Notes under the pieces: generated by a model
Told to the model about the DNA's origin: nothing
The model's input: only the letters and a program-made list of their open reading frames with translations
Databases searched by the model: none
Made by a program: the position numbers and the translations under genes
Assembly: GCA_018266355.1 (NCBI GenBank)
Contig: JAFEAP010000004.1
Location: forward strand, 1-64,000
DNA from: Bdellovibrionales bacterium
GTDB taxonomy: Bacteria; Bdellovibrionota; UBA1018
DNA length: 64,000 bases
Reading direction: 5' to 3'
Part shown: positions 1 to 8,007 of the stretch, piece by piece
Layout: each line of letters starts with the position of its first letter
Position numbering within the stretch: position 1 is the stretch's first letter

Positions 1-96
1 GGAAATATAGATACTTTAAATGTACTTAATTTTGTTAATGGAAGTCAAGTTTGTACTTTATTATTAGACCCTTCTCAAATTAGTTGTACATATTAA
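1..96 (+). CDS. 3' end of an upstream gene (partial)
   Basis: An open frame enters the window at base 1 and stops at TAA 94-96, giving 31 residues that end in SQISCTY. The gene begins outside the window. The next gene starts two bases after the stop (TAATATG), so the two are probably co-transcribed and translationally coupled. The sequence is Thr, Leu and Asn rich and too short to assign; by position it probably belongs to the tail-appendage group. Confidence 0.6.
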   Translation, partial: GNIDTLNVLNFVNGSQVCTLLLDPSQISCTY

Positions 97-97
97 T

Positions 98-1135
98 ATG
101 GCAAATAGCACAATAAAAGAATTTAGAGAATTTTTTCTTAGGAATAGTCAGGTTAGTAGTGGTTCTAAACCTGACCAAGAAACAGGTTATCCTGTTAATT
201 ATCAAGCACATGATGCTTTTGGTAATCAAATAACTGCTATAAATAGATTTCTTAAAGGAAATATTCCAAGTATGGACGTATTTTCTAAACTATTTTATAG
301 TATAACTTTTAAAAAGAATCCTGAAGATAAAGCTACTCTAAACGATCAAGGATTAGCTAAAATAGCTACTGATGCTAATGCTAAGTCGGGAACTAATGAT
401 GGTAGTTGGACTACTTTTACTACTCCTAGTCAGTTACCTACTGTTGAAGGACAGAATGAAGTAGCTCTATCTAGTAATAATTTTGGTTCTAGTTTTCCTA
501 CGGCTAATACTTCTAATCCTAGTGTAACTTCTGTTGCTGATGTTGCAACTACTACTAGAAATAGATATAAATTAAGTTTAACTACTTATTTTTGGACTTT
601 ATGGAATAGTATATTTAATTTCTTGCAGAAAGAAATAGCTTATACTATTTATAGAAGTTATACCAATTTCACTAATGACCAAGTAGTGTCAGGTGGTTAT
701 GGTAAAACTATAGCTGTTACTATTCCAGCTTATACTTTAAAAAGAACTTCTGATAAAGTTATACTATATATAGATAGTATATTTAATTTAGCTACTAGTC
801 CTGAAGCTGATGTAGTTATATCTCAAGGAGCTACTAGTCAAAATATTAATCTAGGTAATTTATATGCTGCTTCTACTGGTACTTCAGCTATTCTTCAAAG
901 TTTAACATTAACTAGGAGTGGTAATACTATTATAGCTGAGTTTGCTTCACAGGAAGGTATAATATTTATTTCTGCTCTTATATTAAATGGTAATTTAACT
1001 ACTGGTAAATTACCTGATATTACTGGATATGATTTTACTCAAGATATTAATTTAAATTTAGTTATTAAATCTACTACAAGTAGTGATATAGTAGTAACTA
1101 AAGTTGAATTAATAAAAACTAGTGCTAACGTATGA
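98..1135 (+). CDS. Probable virion appendage/tail protein, 345 aa
   Basis: The protein is Ser/Thr/Asn rich and has no signal peptide. The N-terminal 90 residues are mixed in character (MANSTIKEFREFF start, a phage structural style). Residues 90-150 form a low-complexity Ser/Thr linker, and the C-terminal 170 residues look beta-rich with alternating hydrophobic residues, as in fibre or receptor-binding domains. It stands first in a run of fibre-like genes and ends with ATGA overlapping the next start. I recognise no named family. Assignment as an appendage protein rests on composition and neighbours. Confidence 0.6.
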   Translation: MANSTIKEFREFFLRNSQVSSGSKPDQETGYPVNYQAHDAFGNQITAINRFLKGNIPSMDVFSKLFYSITFKKNPEDKATLNDQGLAKIATDANAKSGTNDGSWTTFTTPSQLPTVEGQNEVALSSNNFGSSFPTANTSNPSVTSVADVATTTRNRYKLSLTTYFWTLWNSIFNFLQKEIAYTIYRSYTNFTNDQVVSGGYGKTIAVTIPAYTLKRTSDKVILYIDSIFNLATSPEADVVISQGATSQNINLGNLYAASTGTSAILQSLTLTRSGNTIIAEFASQEGIIFISALILNGNLTTGKLPDITGYDFTQDINLNLVIKSTTSSDIVVTKVELIKTSANV

Positions 1136-1476
1136 CAAAGAAAATACAAGTTCTAGGTATAAAGACTGGAGATAATGAATGTAATCCATATAGTAATGAT
1201 GAAATTATTATATTAGAAGATCATACATTATCAGGTGATGCTAATTTTATACTTACTCCGTCTATTGTATTTCCAATAATAGGTGATACTGATGTATCTC
1301 CTTCTGATGGATTAAGTGTCAGGTTTAGATTTACAGGGGATATTACACTTAATGACCATAATATAACTTTATTTGGAGTAAATATAACTAGTACTCCAAC
1401 TGATTCTAAAATATATGATTGTTTTTATATAGGTAGTACATGGTATGTACAAGCTGTAACTTCATCAAATGTTTAA
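1132..1476 (+). CDS. Small probable tail-fibre accessory protein, 114 aa
   Basis: The start codon overlaps the previous stop (ATGA). The protein looks entirely beta-rich: N-terminal strands, a GDANFIL core and a C-terminal GSTWYVQAV motif. Segments of the form G/DGxxWYV are common at the ends of tail-fibre tip domains. The same style recurs in the 60-aa protein at 2196 (DGEDWKILSNY). The protein is likely a tip or capping subunit of a fibre. Function is inferred from sequence style and position only. Confidence 0.6.
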   Translation: MTKKIQVLGIKTGDNECNPYSNDEIIILEDHTLSGDANFILTPSIVFPIIGDTDVSPSDGLSVRFRFTGDITLNDHNITLFGVNITSTPTDSKIYDCFYIGSTWYVQAVTSSNV

Positions 1477-1479
1477 CTA

Positions 1480-1800
1480 ATGCAAAAAGTAGATAAAGAA
1501 CATTCCCATTTAACTATTTATAATGCAGTACTAGCTACTGTTGTAACTATTTTACTTGCTTATCAAATTAATCAATCTAGTAATGTATTTAGTGTTGTTA
1601 CTAGTAAAATAGATAAGCAAGATGAAAAAATAGCTAATGTTAATGAAAAAATAAACGGATTACAACAAGATGTAGCTGTAATTAAAGCTTTCTATATGGC
1701 AGATAAATCTTGTGAAGATAAAAAACCTATTAGTAGTGGTACTACTGTAGAATTATCTGGTCTTGCTGCTGAAAGATTAACAACTAAGAAATTTAAATAA
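1480..1800 (+). CDS. Membrane-anchored coiled-coil protein, 106 aa (spanin-like topology)
   Basis: One membrane segment lies at about residues 12-30 (YNAVLATVVTILLAYQI). It is followed by a predicted coiled coil at 38-70 with heptad-like spacing (KIDKQDEKIANVNEKINGL) and a short polar tail. This topology, N-in with a soluble helical domain, fits an inner-membrane spanin subunit but also many small phage membrane proteins. No outer-membrane lipoprotein partner is visible next to it. It starts three bases after the previous stop. Confidence 0.6.
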   Translation: MQKVDKEHSHLTIYNAVLATVVTILLAYQINQSSNVFSVVTSKIDKQDEKIANVNEKINGLQQDVAVIKAFYMADKSCEDKKPISSGTTVELSGLAAERLTTKKFK

Positions 1801-1801
1801 T

Positions 1802-2176
1802 ATGCCTGATATATTAAATAATGCTACTCCTAGCTATATTGGTATTGGTACTGATAAGAAAAGAGGACTTAAAGAAGCTATATTAAGTTGGGGAGGTATT
1901 AATTCTTTTCTTAAACATCAATTAGTTGAATTATTACTAAGAATAGTAGGAATGTCAGGAATAAGTGAAACTTATTCTTTTGTTACTCAAACTGGAGTAG
2001 ATACTTATATACTTCCTAGTAGTATTGGTAGAATTACTATATCTAAGGTTTTTTATGATGGAAAATTGTTAAATACTTTAGTTGCTCAAGATTATACTTA
2101 TACACCTAGTACTGGAGAACTTAAATTTAATATTGATACTTTTGATAATGTAGAATGCGTAATAGAGTATTATTAA
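1802..2176 (+). CDS. Probable tail-fibre/appendage protein, 124 aa
   Basis: The N-terminal half is helical with a hydrophobic patch (KHQLVELLLRIVGM). The C-terminal half (about 60-124) is beta-rich (TYILPSSIGRI and FYDGKLLN, then TPSTGELKF), a pattern typical of phage fibre domains that end in a small beta-sandwich. The start sits in TAATATG directly after the previous stop, so translation is probably coupled. No family is recognised. Confidence 0.6.
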   Translation: MPDILNNATPSYIGIGTDKKRGLKEAILSWGGINSFLKHQLVELLLRIVGMSGISETYSFVTQTGVDTYILPSSIGRITISKVFYDGKLLNTLVAQDYTYTPSTGELKFNIDTFDNVECVIEYY

Positions 2177-2195
2177 CCATACATTATAAATTTAA

Positions 2196-2378
2196 ATGAA
2201 ACTCCCAAAAATTGTGCTGCTATGTACTTTTCTAACTAGTAATTCAAATACAAGTGTTATAAGTGTTGCACAACCTATTACAGGATTAGTAAATACTATT
2301 AAAGTAAATATTATAGCAAGATTTAGAGCTATATTACAAAGTGATGGTGAAGATTGGAAAATATTATCAAATTATTAA
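2196..2378 (+). CDS. Small probable fibre-tip protein, 60 aa
   Basis: This short frame has its own ATG. It begins with a hydrophobic stretch and ends with ARFRAILQSDGEDWKILSNY, which resembles the closing strands of tail-fibre tip domains (DGxxWxxLSNY). It could be a free-standing tip subunit or the remnant of a longer fibre gene that lost its 5' part. Spacing to both neighbours is short (19 and 10 bases), and the AT-rich codon use matches them. Confidence 0.45.
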   Translation: MKLPKIVLLCTFLTSNSNTSVISVAQPITGLVNTIKVNIIARFRAILQSDGEDWKILSNY

Positions 2379-2388
2379 TAAATTATAA

Positions 2389-3780
2389 ATGAAAAAGTTA
2401 AGTTTAGTTGTTGTATTATTAGTTACTTCTTTGAGTATTTTTGCTCAAAATAAATGGTATGCTCCTTCATGGTTTTATGGTCAAATGAAATATAAGGTTG
2501 CTCCACATCCAGGTTGGGTTATAAAATGTGTTGATACTACAGGTACTTTAGCATGGGATACTTTAGGTAGTGGTGATAGTACTACTGTAGTTTGGGTTAG
2601 AACTGCTGATTCTATTTATCCTGTAAATTATGCTACTCAAAAAGTTGGTATAGGTACAAATTCACCTAAAGCAACTTTAGATATTAATGGTTCTACATTT
2701 ATGAGTAAACAACTTGGTAATGGATTATATGCTAATTTCATTATGGATTCTACTATATTAGGTTATCCTATTAATGCTACTGCTGTACAGTATGGTACTG
2801 CTGATGGTTCTATTGCAAGTTATTGGGATATAGGAGATTACCGTGGAATAGGACGTAGTAATTTTCAATATGATTTAGGTTTTGCTAATGTTATTTCAGG
2901 ACGTACATATGAACTAAGTGGAGATAGTACTCAATTACGAATATTTGCTCAAGATTATACTGGAGGAGATGCTACATCTTGTTATTTTACTCCTAAAGGT
3001 GTTGGTATAGGTACAAATTCGCCCAAGTATACATTGCAAGTAAATGGTACAATATATTCAAATGGTAAGGATAGTTTTATCTACTATAAAGGTACAAGCA
3101 GATATTATATAGGATTTGGTAATCCAAGTCTTTTAACAGAAGGTGCTATATCATTATCTTACTGGCCTGATACCACCAAGCCTACTGAATTATTTAAAAC
3201 AGTATTACACTCTAATCAATCCGATTGGGGGGATGATATGGTACTTGATGTAATAGGTAATTATCATGGTCATGTATTATGGGATGCCTACCAAGTAGGT
3301 AATGGTACAGTAGAAAGGCAAGCTGGATCGTCTATTAGTGGTTTAAAAACAGTACAAATACAAGATACATCTAACTGTATTATAGGAGCTGATGAAGGAG
3401 ATACAATACAGCAAATAGATGCTATACATAGGAAAGTAGTAGTGGGCTCTATATCTAGTAATGCTACTCTTCAAATTATAGACGGTAATCAAGCAGCTAA
3501 TAAAGTACTTTTATCTGATGCTAATGGTAATGCTACTTGGCAAAGAACAGATACTATTATATCACCTACTATAACAGGTAATGGTTCTACTACAGCTTTT
3601 ACAATAGCACATGGTTTAGGTGTAGCTCCTAAATTTGTTTCTCTTACTGCTAAAAATGCAAATGCTGCAAGTGGTGGAGTTCCTTATTTAACTTATGATG
3701 CAACTAATATAGTTATAAACTTCACTACAGCCCCAAGCTCAGGTAGTGCAGCAGTAGATTTATTTGTTAAACTTAAATAA
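2389..3780 (+). CDS. Tail fibre-like protein with Sec signal peptide, 463 aa
   Basis: Residues 1-20 are a clear signal peptide (MKKLSLVVVLLVTSLSIFA, then Q). Two repeats follow: VGIGTNSPKATLDINGS (about 86) and GVGIGTNSPKYTLQVNGT (about 204), the VGIGTxxPxxxLxVxG pattern common in Bacteroidota surface and phage fibre proteins. The C-terminal 70 residues are beta-rich (TITGNGSTTAFTIAHGLGVA), again fibre-like. A Sec signal on a phage fibre is unusual, and the product might be exported to the host envelope. Codon use around 3100-3450 is slightly richer in GC than in the flanks, which suggests module exchange. Confidence 0.65.
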   Translation: MKKLSLVVVLLVTSLSIFAQNKWYAPSWFYGQMKYKVAPHPGWVIKCVDTTGTLAWDTLGSGDSTTVVWVRTADSIYPVNYATQKVGIGTNSPKATLDINGSTFMSKQLGNGLYANFIMDSTILGYPINATAVQYGTADGSIASYWDIGDYRGIGRSNFQYDLGFANVISGRTYELSGDSTQLRIFAQDYTGGDATSCYFTPKGVGIGTNSPKYTLQVNGTIYSNGKDSFIYYKGTSRYYIGFGNPSLLTEGAISLSYWPDTTKPTELFKTVLHSNQSDWGDDMVLDVIGNYHGHVLWDAYQVGNGTVERQAGSSISGLKTVQIQDTSNCIIGADEGDTIQQIDAIHRKVVVGSISSNATLQIIDGNQAANKVLLSDANGNATWQRTDTIISPTITGNGSTTAFTIAHGLGVAPKFVSLTAKNANAASGGVPYLTYDATNIVINFTTAPSSGSAAVDLFVKLK

Positions 3781-3787
3781 CTTAATT

Positions 3788-4750
3788 ATGAACCTAATAT
3801 ATAGAATAGGGGTAATTCTATTTATTATAAGTGCAGGATGGACTATATATCTTGAACATTTATTTGTTCAAGAAGTAAAAGCAAGTACTAATACTTCATA
3901 TTTTAGTTGTGATACTAAATATGATATTAGATATAGAGGTGGAACTCCTGGTGCTATTGTTACATTAGCTGGTAGAGATTCTGTTGGTGATGGTCATGGA
4001 GGATTATTTTATTGGAGTACTGATATTAATGAAATATTATTACCTGATGATAGTGAAACTATATATCATGTTTGGGTAGATAATCATGATGGTACATTTA
4101 GTACAAATACTACTGGTGTTTGGATTAGATTTTCACAATCTTATAGAATTAATCATCCATCAGGAAATTATAATATTATACATATTTCTGATAAAGGTAT
4201 AATAACTGGATTTGATAATGATACTAGTAGAGTTGCTAGAGGTGAACATATTCCTGCTAGTTTAATAGATAGTCTTAGTAGTTTTACTGGAGCTACAGGT
4301 GCCACTGGGCCTACAGGTTCTAATGGTATAACAGGAGCTACTGGATTACAAGGATTAACTGGTAATACTGGCCCAACTGGAGTTAATGGTAACATGGATA
4401 GTTTTCAAGTCTATAATAAAAGTGGTAGAATATATAAGAAACTTAAACTTTGGGTAGATACTATTTCTGTTACTTCTGCTGATAGTTTTTCAGTAAGTAT
4501 ATCAAGTGCTGGATTTACAAATGTATTAAGTGCTAGTGCAACAGCAATTAAAAATACTCCAAATGGTAGTCCTGCTTCAATAGCAAATGTTGCAATAGAT
4601 TATTATACAAATAATAATTTATATTTTAATTTTAGTCAAGGTAGTAACAATCTAGTTACAGTATTAGGAATTTCTGTATTAGGTGGAGCTTCTACTATAA
4701 GTGCAGTTACTAGCGGATTAAAAATAGGAATAATGGTAATAGGATATTAA
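3788..4750 (+). CDS. Collagen-like fibre protein with N-terminal membrane segment, 320 aa
   Basis: The ATG at 3788 is preferred over the in-frame TTG at 3764, which would overlap the previous gene. Residues 5-25 are hydrophobic (YRIGVILFIISAGWTIYL), either an uncleaved anchor or a signal. Gly-X-Y repeats (GATGATGPTG, then GLTGNTGPTG) run from about residue 167 to 202, enough for a short trimeric collagen-like stalk. The C-terminal 110 residues are beta-rich and end in GIMVIGY. Collagen-like stalks are common in phage fibres; a membrane anchor on one is not. It follows another exported fibre-like gene. Confidence 0.65.
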   Translation: MNLIYRIGVILFIISAGWTIYLEHLFVQEVKASTNTSYFSCDTKYDIRYRGGTPGAIVTLAGRDSVGDGHGGLFYWSTDINEILLPDDSETIYHVWVDNHDGTFSTNTTGVWIRFSQSYRINHPSGNYNIIHISDKGIITGFDNDTSRVARGEHIPASLIDSLSSFTGATGATGPTGSNGITGATGLQGLTGNTGPTGVNGNMDSFQVYNKSGRIYKKLKLWVDTISVTSADSFSVSISSAGFTNVLSASATAIKNTPNGSPASIANVAIDYYTNNNLYFNFSQGSNNLVTVLGISVLGGASTISAVTSGLKIGIMVIGY

Positions 4751-4762
4751 AAATTAAATAAA

Positions 4763-5107
4763 ATGTTAGATACACCAAAAACTCAATTACAAAAAATTAC
4801 TACTGCTGTTCTTAAAGGTTTAACCGTATTCAAGGACATGACTGACACAGAACATGGTCTTGATGGAGTTAAAGCAGGATTTGATAATGTAGATTTATCA
4901 GTCGTAGCAAGTTCTCAGGATATAGCAGATAGTATATGTGATGTTATAGTTAGTATAGCTAAAAAAGTTACTAACGAAGATGAAACACAAATGGCAGAAG
5001 TTAATGCTGCTGTAACTGATCTTAATCCTATTGTTAAATCTTTTGCTGATTGGTCTAAACAATATATAGGTTCTAATCCTGAAGGTACTGGCCCTGAAGA
5101 TGAATAA
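4763..5107 (+). CDS. Hypothetical helical protein, 114 aa
   Basis: The protein looks mostly alpha-helical and acidic, with no membrane segment and a disordered acidic tail (NPEGTGPEDE). It sits between the fibre genes and a set of small membrane proteins, and the start of the next gene overlaps its last codons (the shared bases read GATGAATAA). No family is recognised. It might be a chaperone or accessory factor for the adjacent fibres. Confidence 0.6.
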   Translation: MLDTPKTQLQKITTAVLKGLTVFKDMTDTEHGLDGVKAGFDNVDLSVVASSQDIADSICDVIVSIAKKVTNEDETQMAEVNAAVTDLNPIVKSFADWSKQYIGSNPEGTGPEDE

Positions 5108-5480
5108 TATACAGAAAATAGTTAAGAAATATACTTTAGAATTGATATTCTTAGTATGTTTACTTCCAGTAATAGCTAGATGTTTACATTCTGTTACAGG
5201 TATATATTTCCCTGTATATCATAAACATGAGTTCAAATTATTATTTTGGATTATTAACTATTTCTCAATATTTTTAGTATATTTAATCTATTGGGTAAGC
5301 AGTAAGAATGAACTAATCAAGAGTATATCTATTCTAATTACTTTTGGTATGGCCGGTGTAATAGTCGGAGTTTCATATACTAAAGATATTACTTATTCAA
5401 GTATTATAAGTGTTATAGTATTTACTATTGGAGTAGTAATAGCTTTATTTAGACAAATAAATTTAAAAAATAAGTATTAA
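5100..5480 (+). CDS. Polytopic membrane protein, 126 aa
   Basis: Four hydrophobic segments are visible at about residues 12-30, 44-63, 73-92 and 98-117. Charged residues lie at the ends (a basic C-terminus, RQINLKNKY). It overlaps the previous gene by eight bases. It could be a holin-like or superinfection-exclusion protein, since it sits with another small membrane protein at 5708. The sequence alone does not decide between these. Confidence 0.6.
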   Translation: MNNIQKIVKKYTLELIFLVCLLPVIARCLHSVTGIYFPVYHKHEFKLLFWIINYFSIFLVYLIYWVSSKNELIKSISILITFGMAGVIVGVSYTKDITYSSIISVIVFTIGVVIALFRQINLKNKY

Positions 5481-5481
5481 T

Positions 5482-5706
5482 ATGACACAAGTACAGTTTC
5501 TTAATAATCTTGCTGCTGTTATTATTGATGCTGAGAATGAAGTAGATTTAAGTAATTATACTAATAATCCTTTATGTCCTAAAGAAATAAAAGAAGCTAT
5601 TAGTAATAATGAAACTTCTAAAAGTCTTTTATACTTATTAGGTATGATTAATTATAAAAACAATGGTATTGCTGCAATATCATATAAAATAACTAGAACT
5701 AAATAA
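5482..5706 (+). CDS. Hypothetical small protein, 74 aa
   Basis: This small soluble, Asn-rich protein contains the segment NNPLCPKEIKEAI. It starts in TAATATG after the previous stop and ends in TAATATG before the next gene, so it is embedded in a coupled run of small genes. No family or motif is recognised. Confidence 0.55.
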   Translation: MTQVQFLNNLAAVIIDAENEVDLSNYTNNPLCPKEIKEAISNNETSKSLLYLLGMINYKNNGIAAISYKITRTK

Positions 5707-5707
5707 T

Positions 5708-5989
5708 ATGTTTAAGAATTGGAAATATAATAAAGATGCAATAGAAACTATTGTTGGTAATGCTTTAGGTATCTATATGGCATTATTTACATCTTTACTT
5801 GCTATATTAGTTATCTTTAAAAAGATACCTAGAGAAAATGCTCAAATGGCTACTAATATGGTATTTCTATTTATGGGTATATTAGGTGGAGTATATGGTA
5901 AATATTTTTCTGCTAGTGTAGAAACTAAAAAAACCGCAGATGAGGCTAAAGAATTGGCTAATCAACAATTAAATAATGGCAACCCTTAA
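5708..5989 (+). CDS. Holin candidate, 93 aa, two membrane segments
   Basis: Two membrane segments at about 17-37 (LGIYMALFTSLLAILVIF) and 47-66 (MVFLFMGILGGVYGKYF) flank a short basic turn. A charged C-terminal tail follows (KKTADEAKELANQQLNNG). Size, segment number and tail match class II holins. The neighbouring genes are small membrane proteins and then the tail connectors. No endolysin is adjacent, so the lysis role is inferred from topology. Confidence 0.5.
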   Translation: MFKNWKYNKDAIETIVGNALGIYMALFTSLLAILVIFKKIPRENAQMATNMVFLFMGILGGVYGKYFSASVETKKTADEAKELANQQLNNGNP

Positions 5990-6608
5990 TGAATATGTTG
6001 CTATTATTGCTGATAGAATGGATAGACCTTTCGATGAAGCTTTAAAAGCAGATATTAAATTTAGTTTTAAAACTTATAGAGCTTTACTAATGGCACGAGA
6101 GAAAGACCATCTTTCTCCCGTGTTTTTTCAGTTTGTAGTAGTACCTCTAATACAGGTTGATATGATGGATAGTTGTGCTGCTATTGTAGGTTGTCCTGTT
6201 CTTAGAACTAAAGATTTGATTCCTAGACCTATAGAATTAGGTGGAGATTTATTTAAGTATGTTGGTACTCCTGAAAGAATATCTAGTAAAAGAAAGATAT
6301 TTCCTTATGTTGAATTAGAAGGTTATGATAATACTAAATATAATAAATACACTGCTGGAATGACTAGATATAGTTATTCTAACGGGTATCTTTATATACT
6401 GGGAAATCTACGTCAAAGTCTATTAGGTTTAGAAGGTATATTTGAAGACCCTGCTAGTGTACCTAATTGTGGTGATATATGTTATACTGATGATGATCCT
6501 TTTCCTATTTCAATGGAAATGGGTGAAAGAATACTACAATCTATGCTTAGTGGAGAATATAAAATAATTACTGACCCTAAAGAAGTTAAAACAGTAGAGA
6601 AAACATGA
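5976..6608 (+). CDS. Head-tail/tail connector (ring) protein candidate, 210 aa
   Basis: A soluble protein of 210 aa that begins MATLNEYVAIIADRM and overlaps the previous gene by 14 bases. It is the first of three similar-sized proteins (210, 232, 234 aa) that overlap one another and lead directly into the 1321-aa tail gene. In crAss-like phages this position holds the small ring and tail-hub proteins of the neck. The body has a mixed alpha/beta pattern, with DLFKYVGTPERI and a Cys-containing acidic loop (NCGDICYTDDDP). The assignment rests on gene order and size. Confidence 0.5.
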   Translation: MATLNEYVAIIADRMDRPFDEALKADIKFSFKTYRALLMAREKDHLSPVFFQFVVVPLIQVDMMDSCAAIVGCPVLRTKDLIPRPIELGGDLFKYVGTPERISSKRKIFPYVELEGYDNTKYNKYTAGMTRYSYSNGYLYILGNLRQSLLGLEGIFEDPASVPNCGDICYTDDDPFPISMEMGERILQSMLSGEYKIITDPKEVKTVEKT

Positions 6609-7303
6609 TAACTACAGCTGAAATGTATTCATCTTATAATCATCATCTAAGTGTTGAGATTACAAGTACTGATAATGAGATTCAAAGATTAGAAAATTAT
6701 TTAACTACTTTAAATAATTCTATTAAACAAATTGAAGATTTACCAAGTATAGGTGTTCAATATAAAGCTATATTAAATAGTTATAAAGTCGATAAGAAAG
6801 GTATAGAAAAGAAGATAAGTAACTTAACAATTAAGAAAATAGAATTAACTAGTAATGTAGTTACATTAGAAGAGTATAAATTTATAGCTAGAGCTTTTAA
6901 TAAGTCTATTACTCAAAGAATGATTGAAACTGGTTATAAACTTAAAATAGGTGGGTTTGGTTCTCTTAGAATAGTTTCTAGGAGAAAGATAGATCAAGTT
7001 AAAAGAAGAGTTGATTGGGGAGTTAGTAATAGATTTAAGAAACAAATTGAAGAAAAGGGTCAAATACCTTTCAAAGCTATTTACGAAGAGATAGATGGTA
7101 AGAAAGTTAAAGTAGGTGATAATGGTGGAGTTGAATGGTTAATTAAACGTACTAGTCCTTATGAAATATTTTGGATTTGGGAAAAGGTAGGTTGTTATAT
7201 TATTAATCAAAGTTTATATAAGATGAACTTTACTAAACATATGAAACTTGCTATTAATACTCTTGCATCTAAAGACCCATCTATATTCATTAGATATATA
7301 TGA
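6605..7303 (+). CDS. Tail connector region protein, 232 aa
   Basis: The start overlaps the previous stop (ATGA). Residues 15-95 form a long helical, coiled-coil-like segment (ENYLTTLNNSIKQIEDL). The C-terminal part holds basic and aromatic patches (RRKIDQVKRRVDWG; EIFWIWEKVGCYI). The gene lies between two presumed connector genes with overlaps at both ends, so stoichiometric co-expression is likely. No family is recognised with certainty; by synteny it should be a neck or tail component of the crAss virion. Confidence 0.5.
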   Translation: MITTAEMYSSYNHHLSVEITSTDNEIQRLENYLTTLNNSIKQIEDLPSIGVQYKAILNSYKVDKKGIEKKISNLTIKKIELTSNVVTLEEYKFIARAFNKSITQRMIETGYKLKIGGFGSLRIVSRRKIDQVKRRVDWGVSNRFKKQIEEKGQIPFKAIYEEIDGKKVKVGDNGGVEWLIKRTSPYEIFWIWEKVGCYIINQSLYKMNFTKHMKLAINTLASKDPSIFIRYI

Positions 7304-8004
7304 TACATAAATTAGTTTCTAGTAAAGCTATTCTAGCTAAAACTTATAGAGATTTTAGAGTTAAGAATAGTACTACTTTTCTTGGTGAAGGTATAGAATG
7401 GATAGGCGAACTAATGGAAATCATTGGTTGTAATGGAAATTATGAGTTTTTTGAAACTGATGTATTTGTAGAAGATTATAAAGCTATAATTCCTTGTCCT
7501 ACTGAATTAGTATTAGGAGTTACTAGAAATGGTTTTAAATGTTGGTTAAATGATGGGTTTAATCTAAAAGAAAAATTTGTAGATGCTGAACTATTAAATT
7601 TATATCCTACTAATCTTGAAGGATATGCTAGAACTAGAATGTCTCCTGATAATAGTGCTTATCAAATAAAGGGGAACTTTTTCCATTTTACATTTGAACA
7701 TGGTTGGGTTAAAGTATATGGAGAAAAAATATCTACTGATGAAGATGGTTATCCGTGTGTTCCTTCTAATATAGAAGTTAAAGAAGCTTTAACTTGGGGA
7801 TTAATGATGCACATGTTAGGTACTGGTACTTATGAACATCCAGTATTTAAATTTGCTGATGCTGAAGCTAGATGGAATAAATGGTATCCTAAAGCTCAGA
7901 ATGCTCTTAAAATGCCAAGTGTTGAAAGATATACATTATTTAAGAATCATGTTCAATCTCTATTACCTTTTGTAAATAGAGAAGCATTTCTTTATAATCA
8001 ATAA
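7300..8004 (+). CDS. Tail connector/ring protein candidate, 234 aa
   Basis: Translation starts in an ATGA overlap. The protein is globular and rich in aromatic residues (FFHFTFEHGWVKVYGEK), with a C-terminal helical region (EVKEALTWGLMMHMLG). Its size and its place immediately before the giant tail gene match the third small neck protein of crAss-like phages. It ends three bases before the next ATG (TAATAAATG). Function is inferred from position. Confidence 0.5.
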   Translation: MIHKLVSSKAILAKTYRDFRVKNSTTFLGEGIEWIGELMEIIGCNGNYEFFETDVFVEDYKAIIPCPTELVLGVTRNGFKCWLNDGFNLKEKFVDAELLNLYPTNLEGYARTRMSPDNSAYQIKGNFFHFTFEHGWVKVYGEKISTDEDGYPCVPSNIEVKEALTWGLMMHMLGTGTYEHPVFKFADAEARWNKWYPKAQNALKMPSVERYTLFKNHVQSLLPFVNREAFLYNQ

Positions 8005-8007
8005 TAA

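Noticed and set aside
4168..4395. Minus-strand ORF opposite the collagen-like repeat
   Set aside because: Its Pro-Val-rich sequence is only the antisense of Gly-X-Y repeats.
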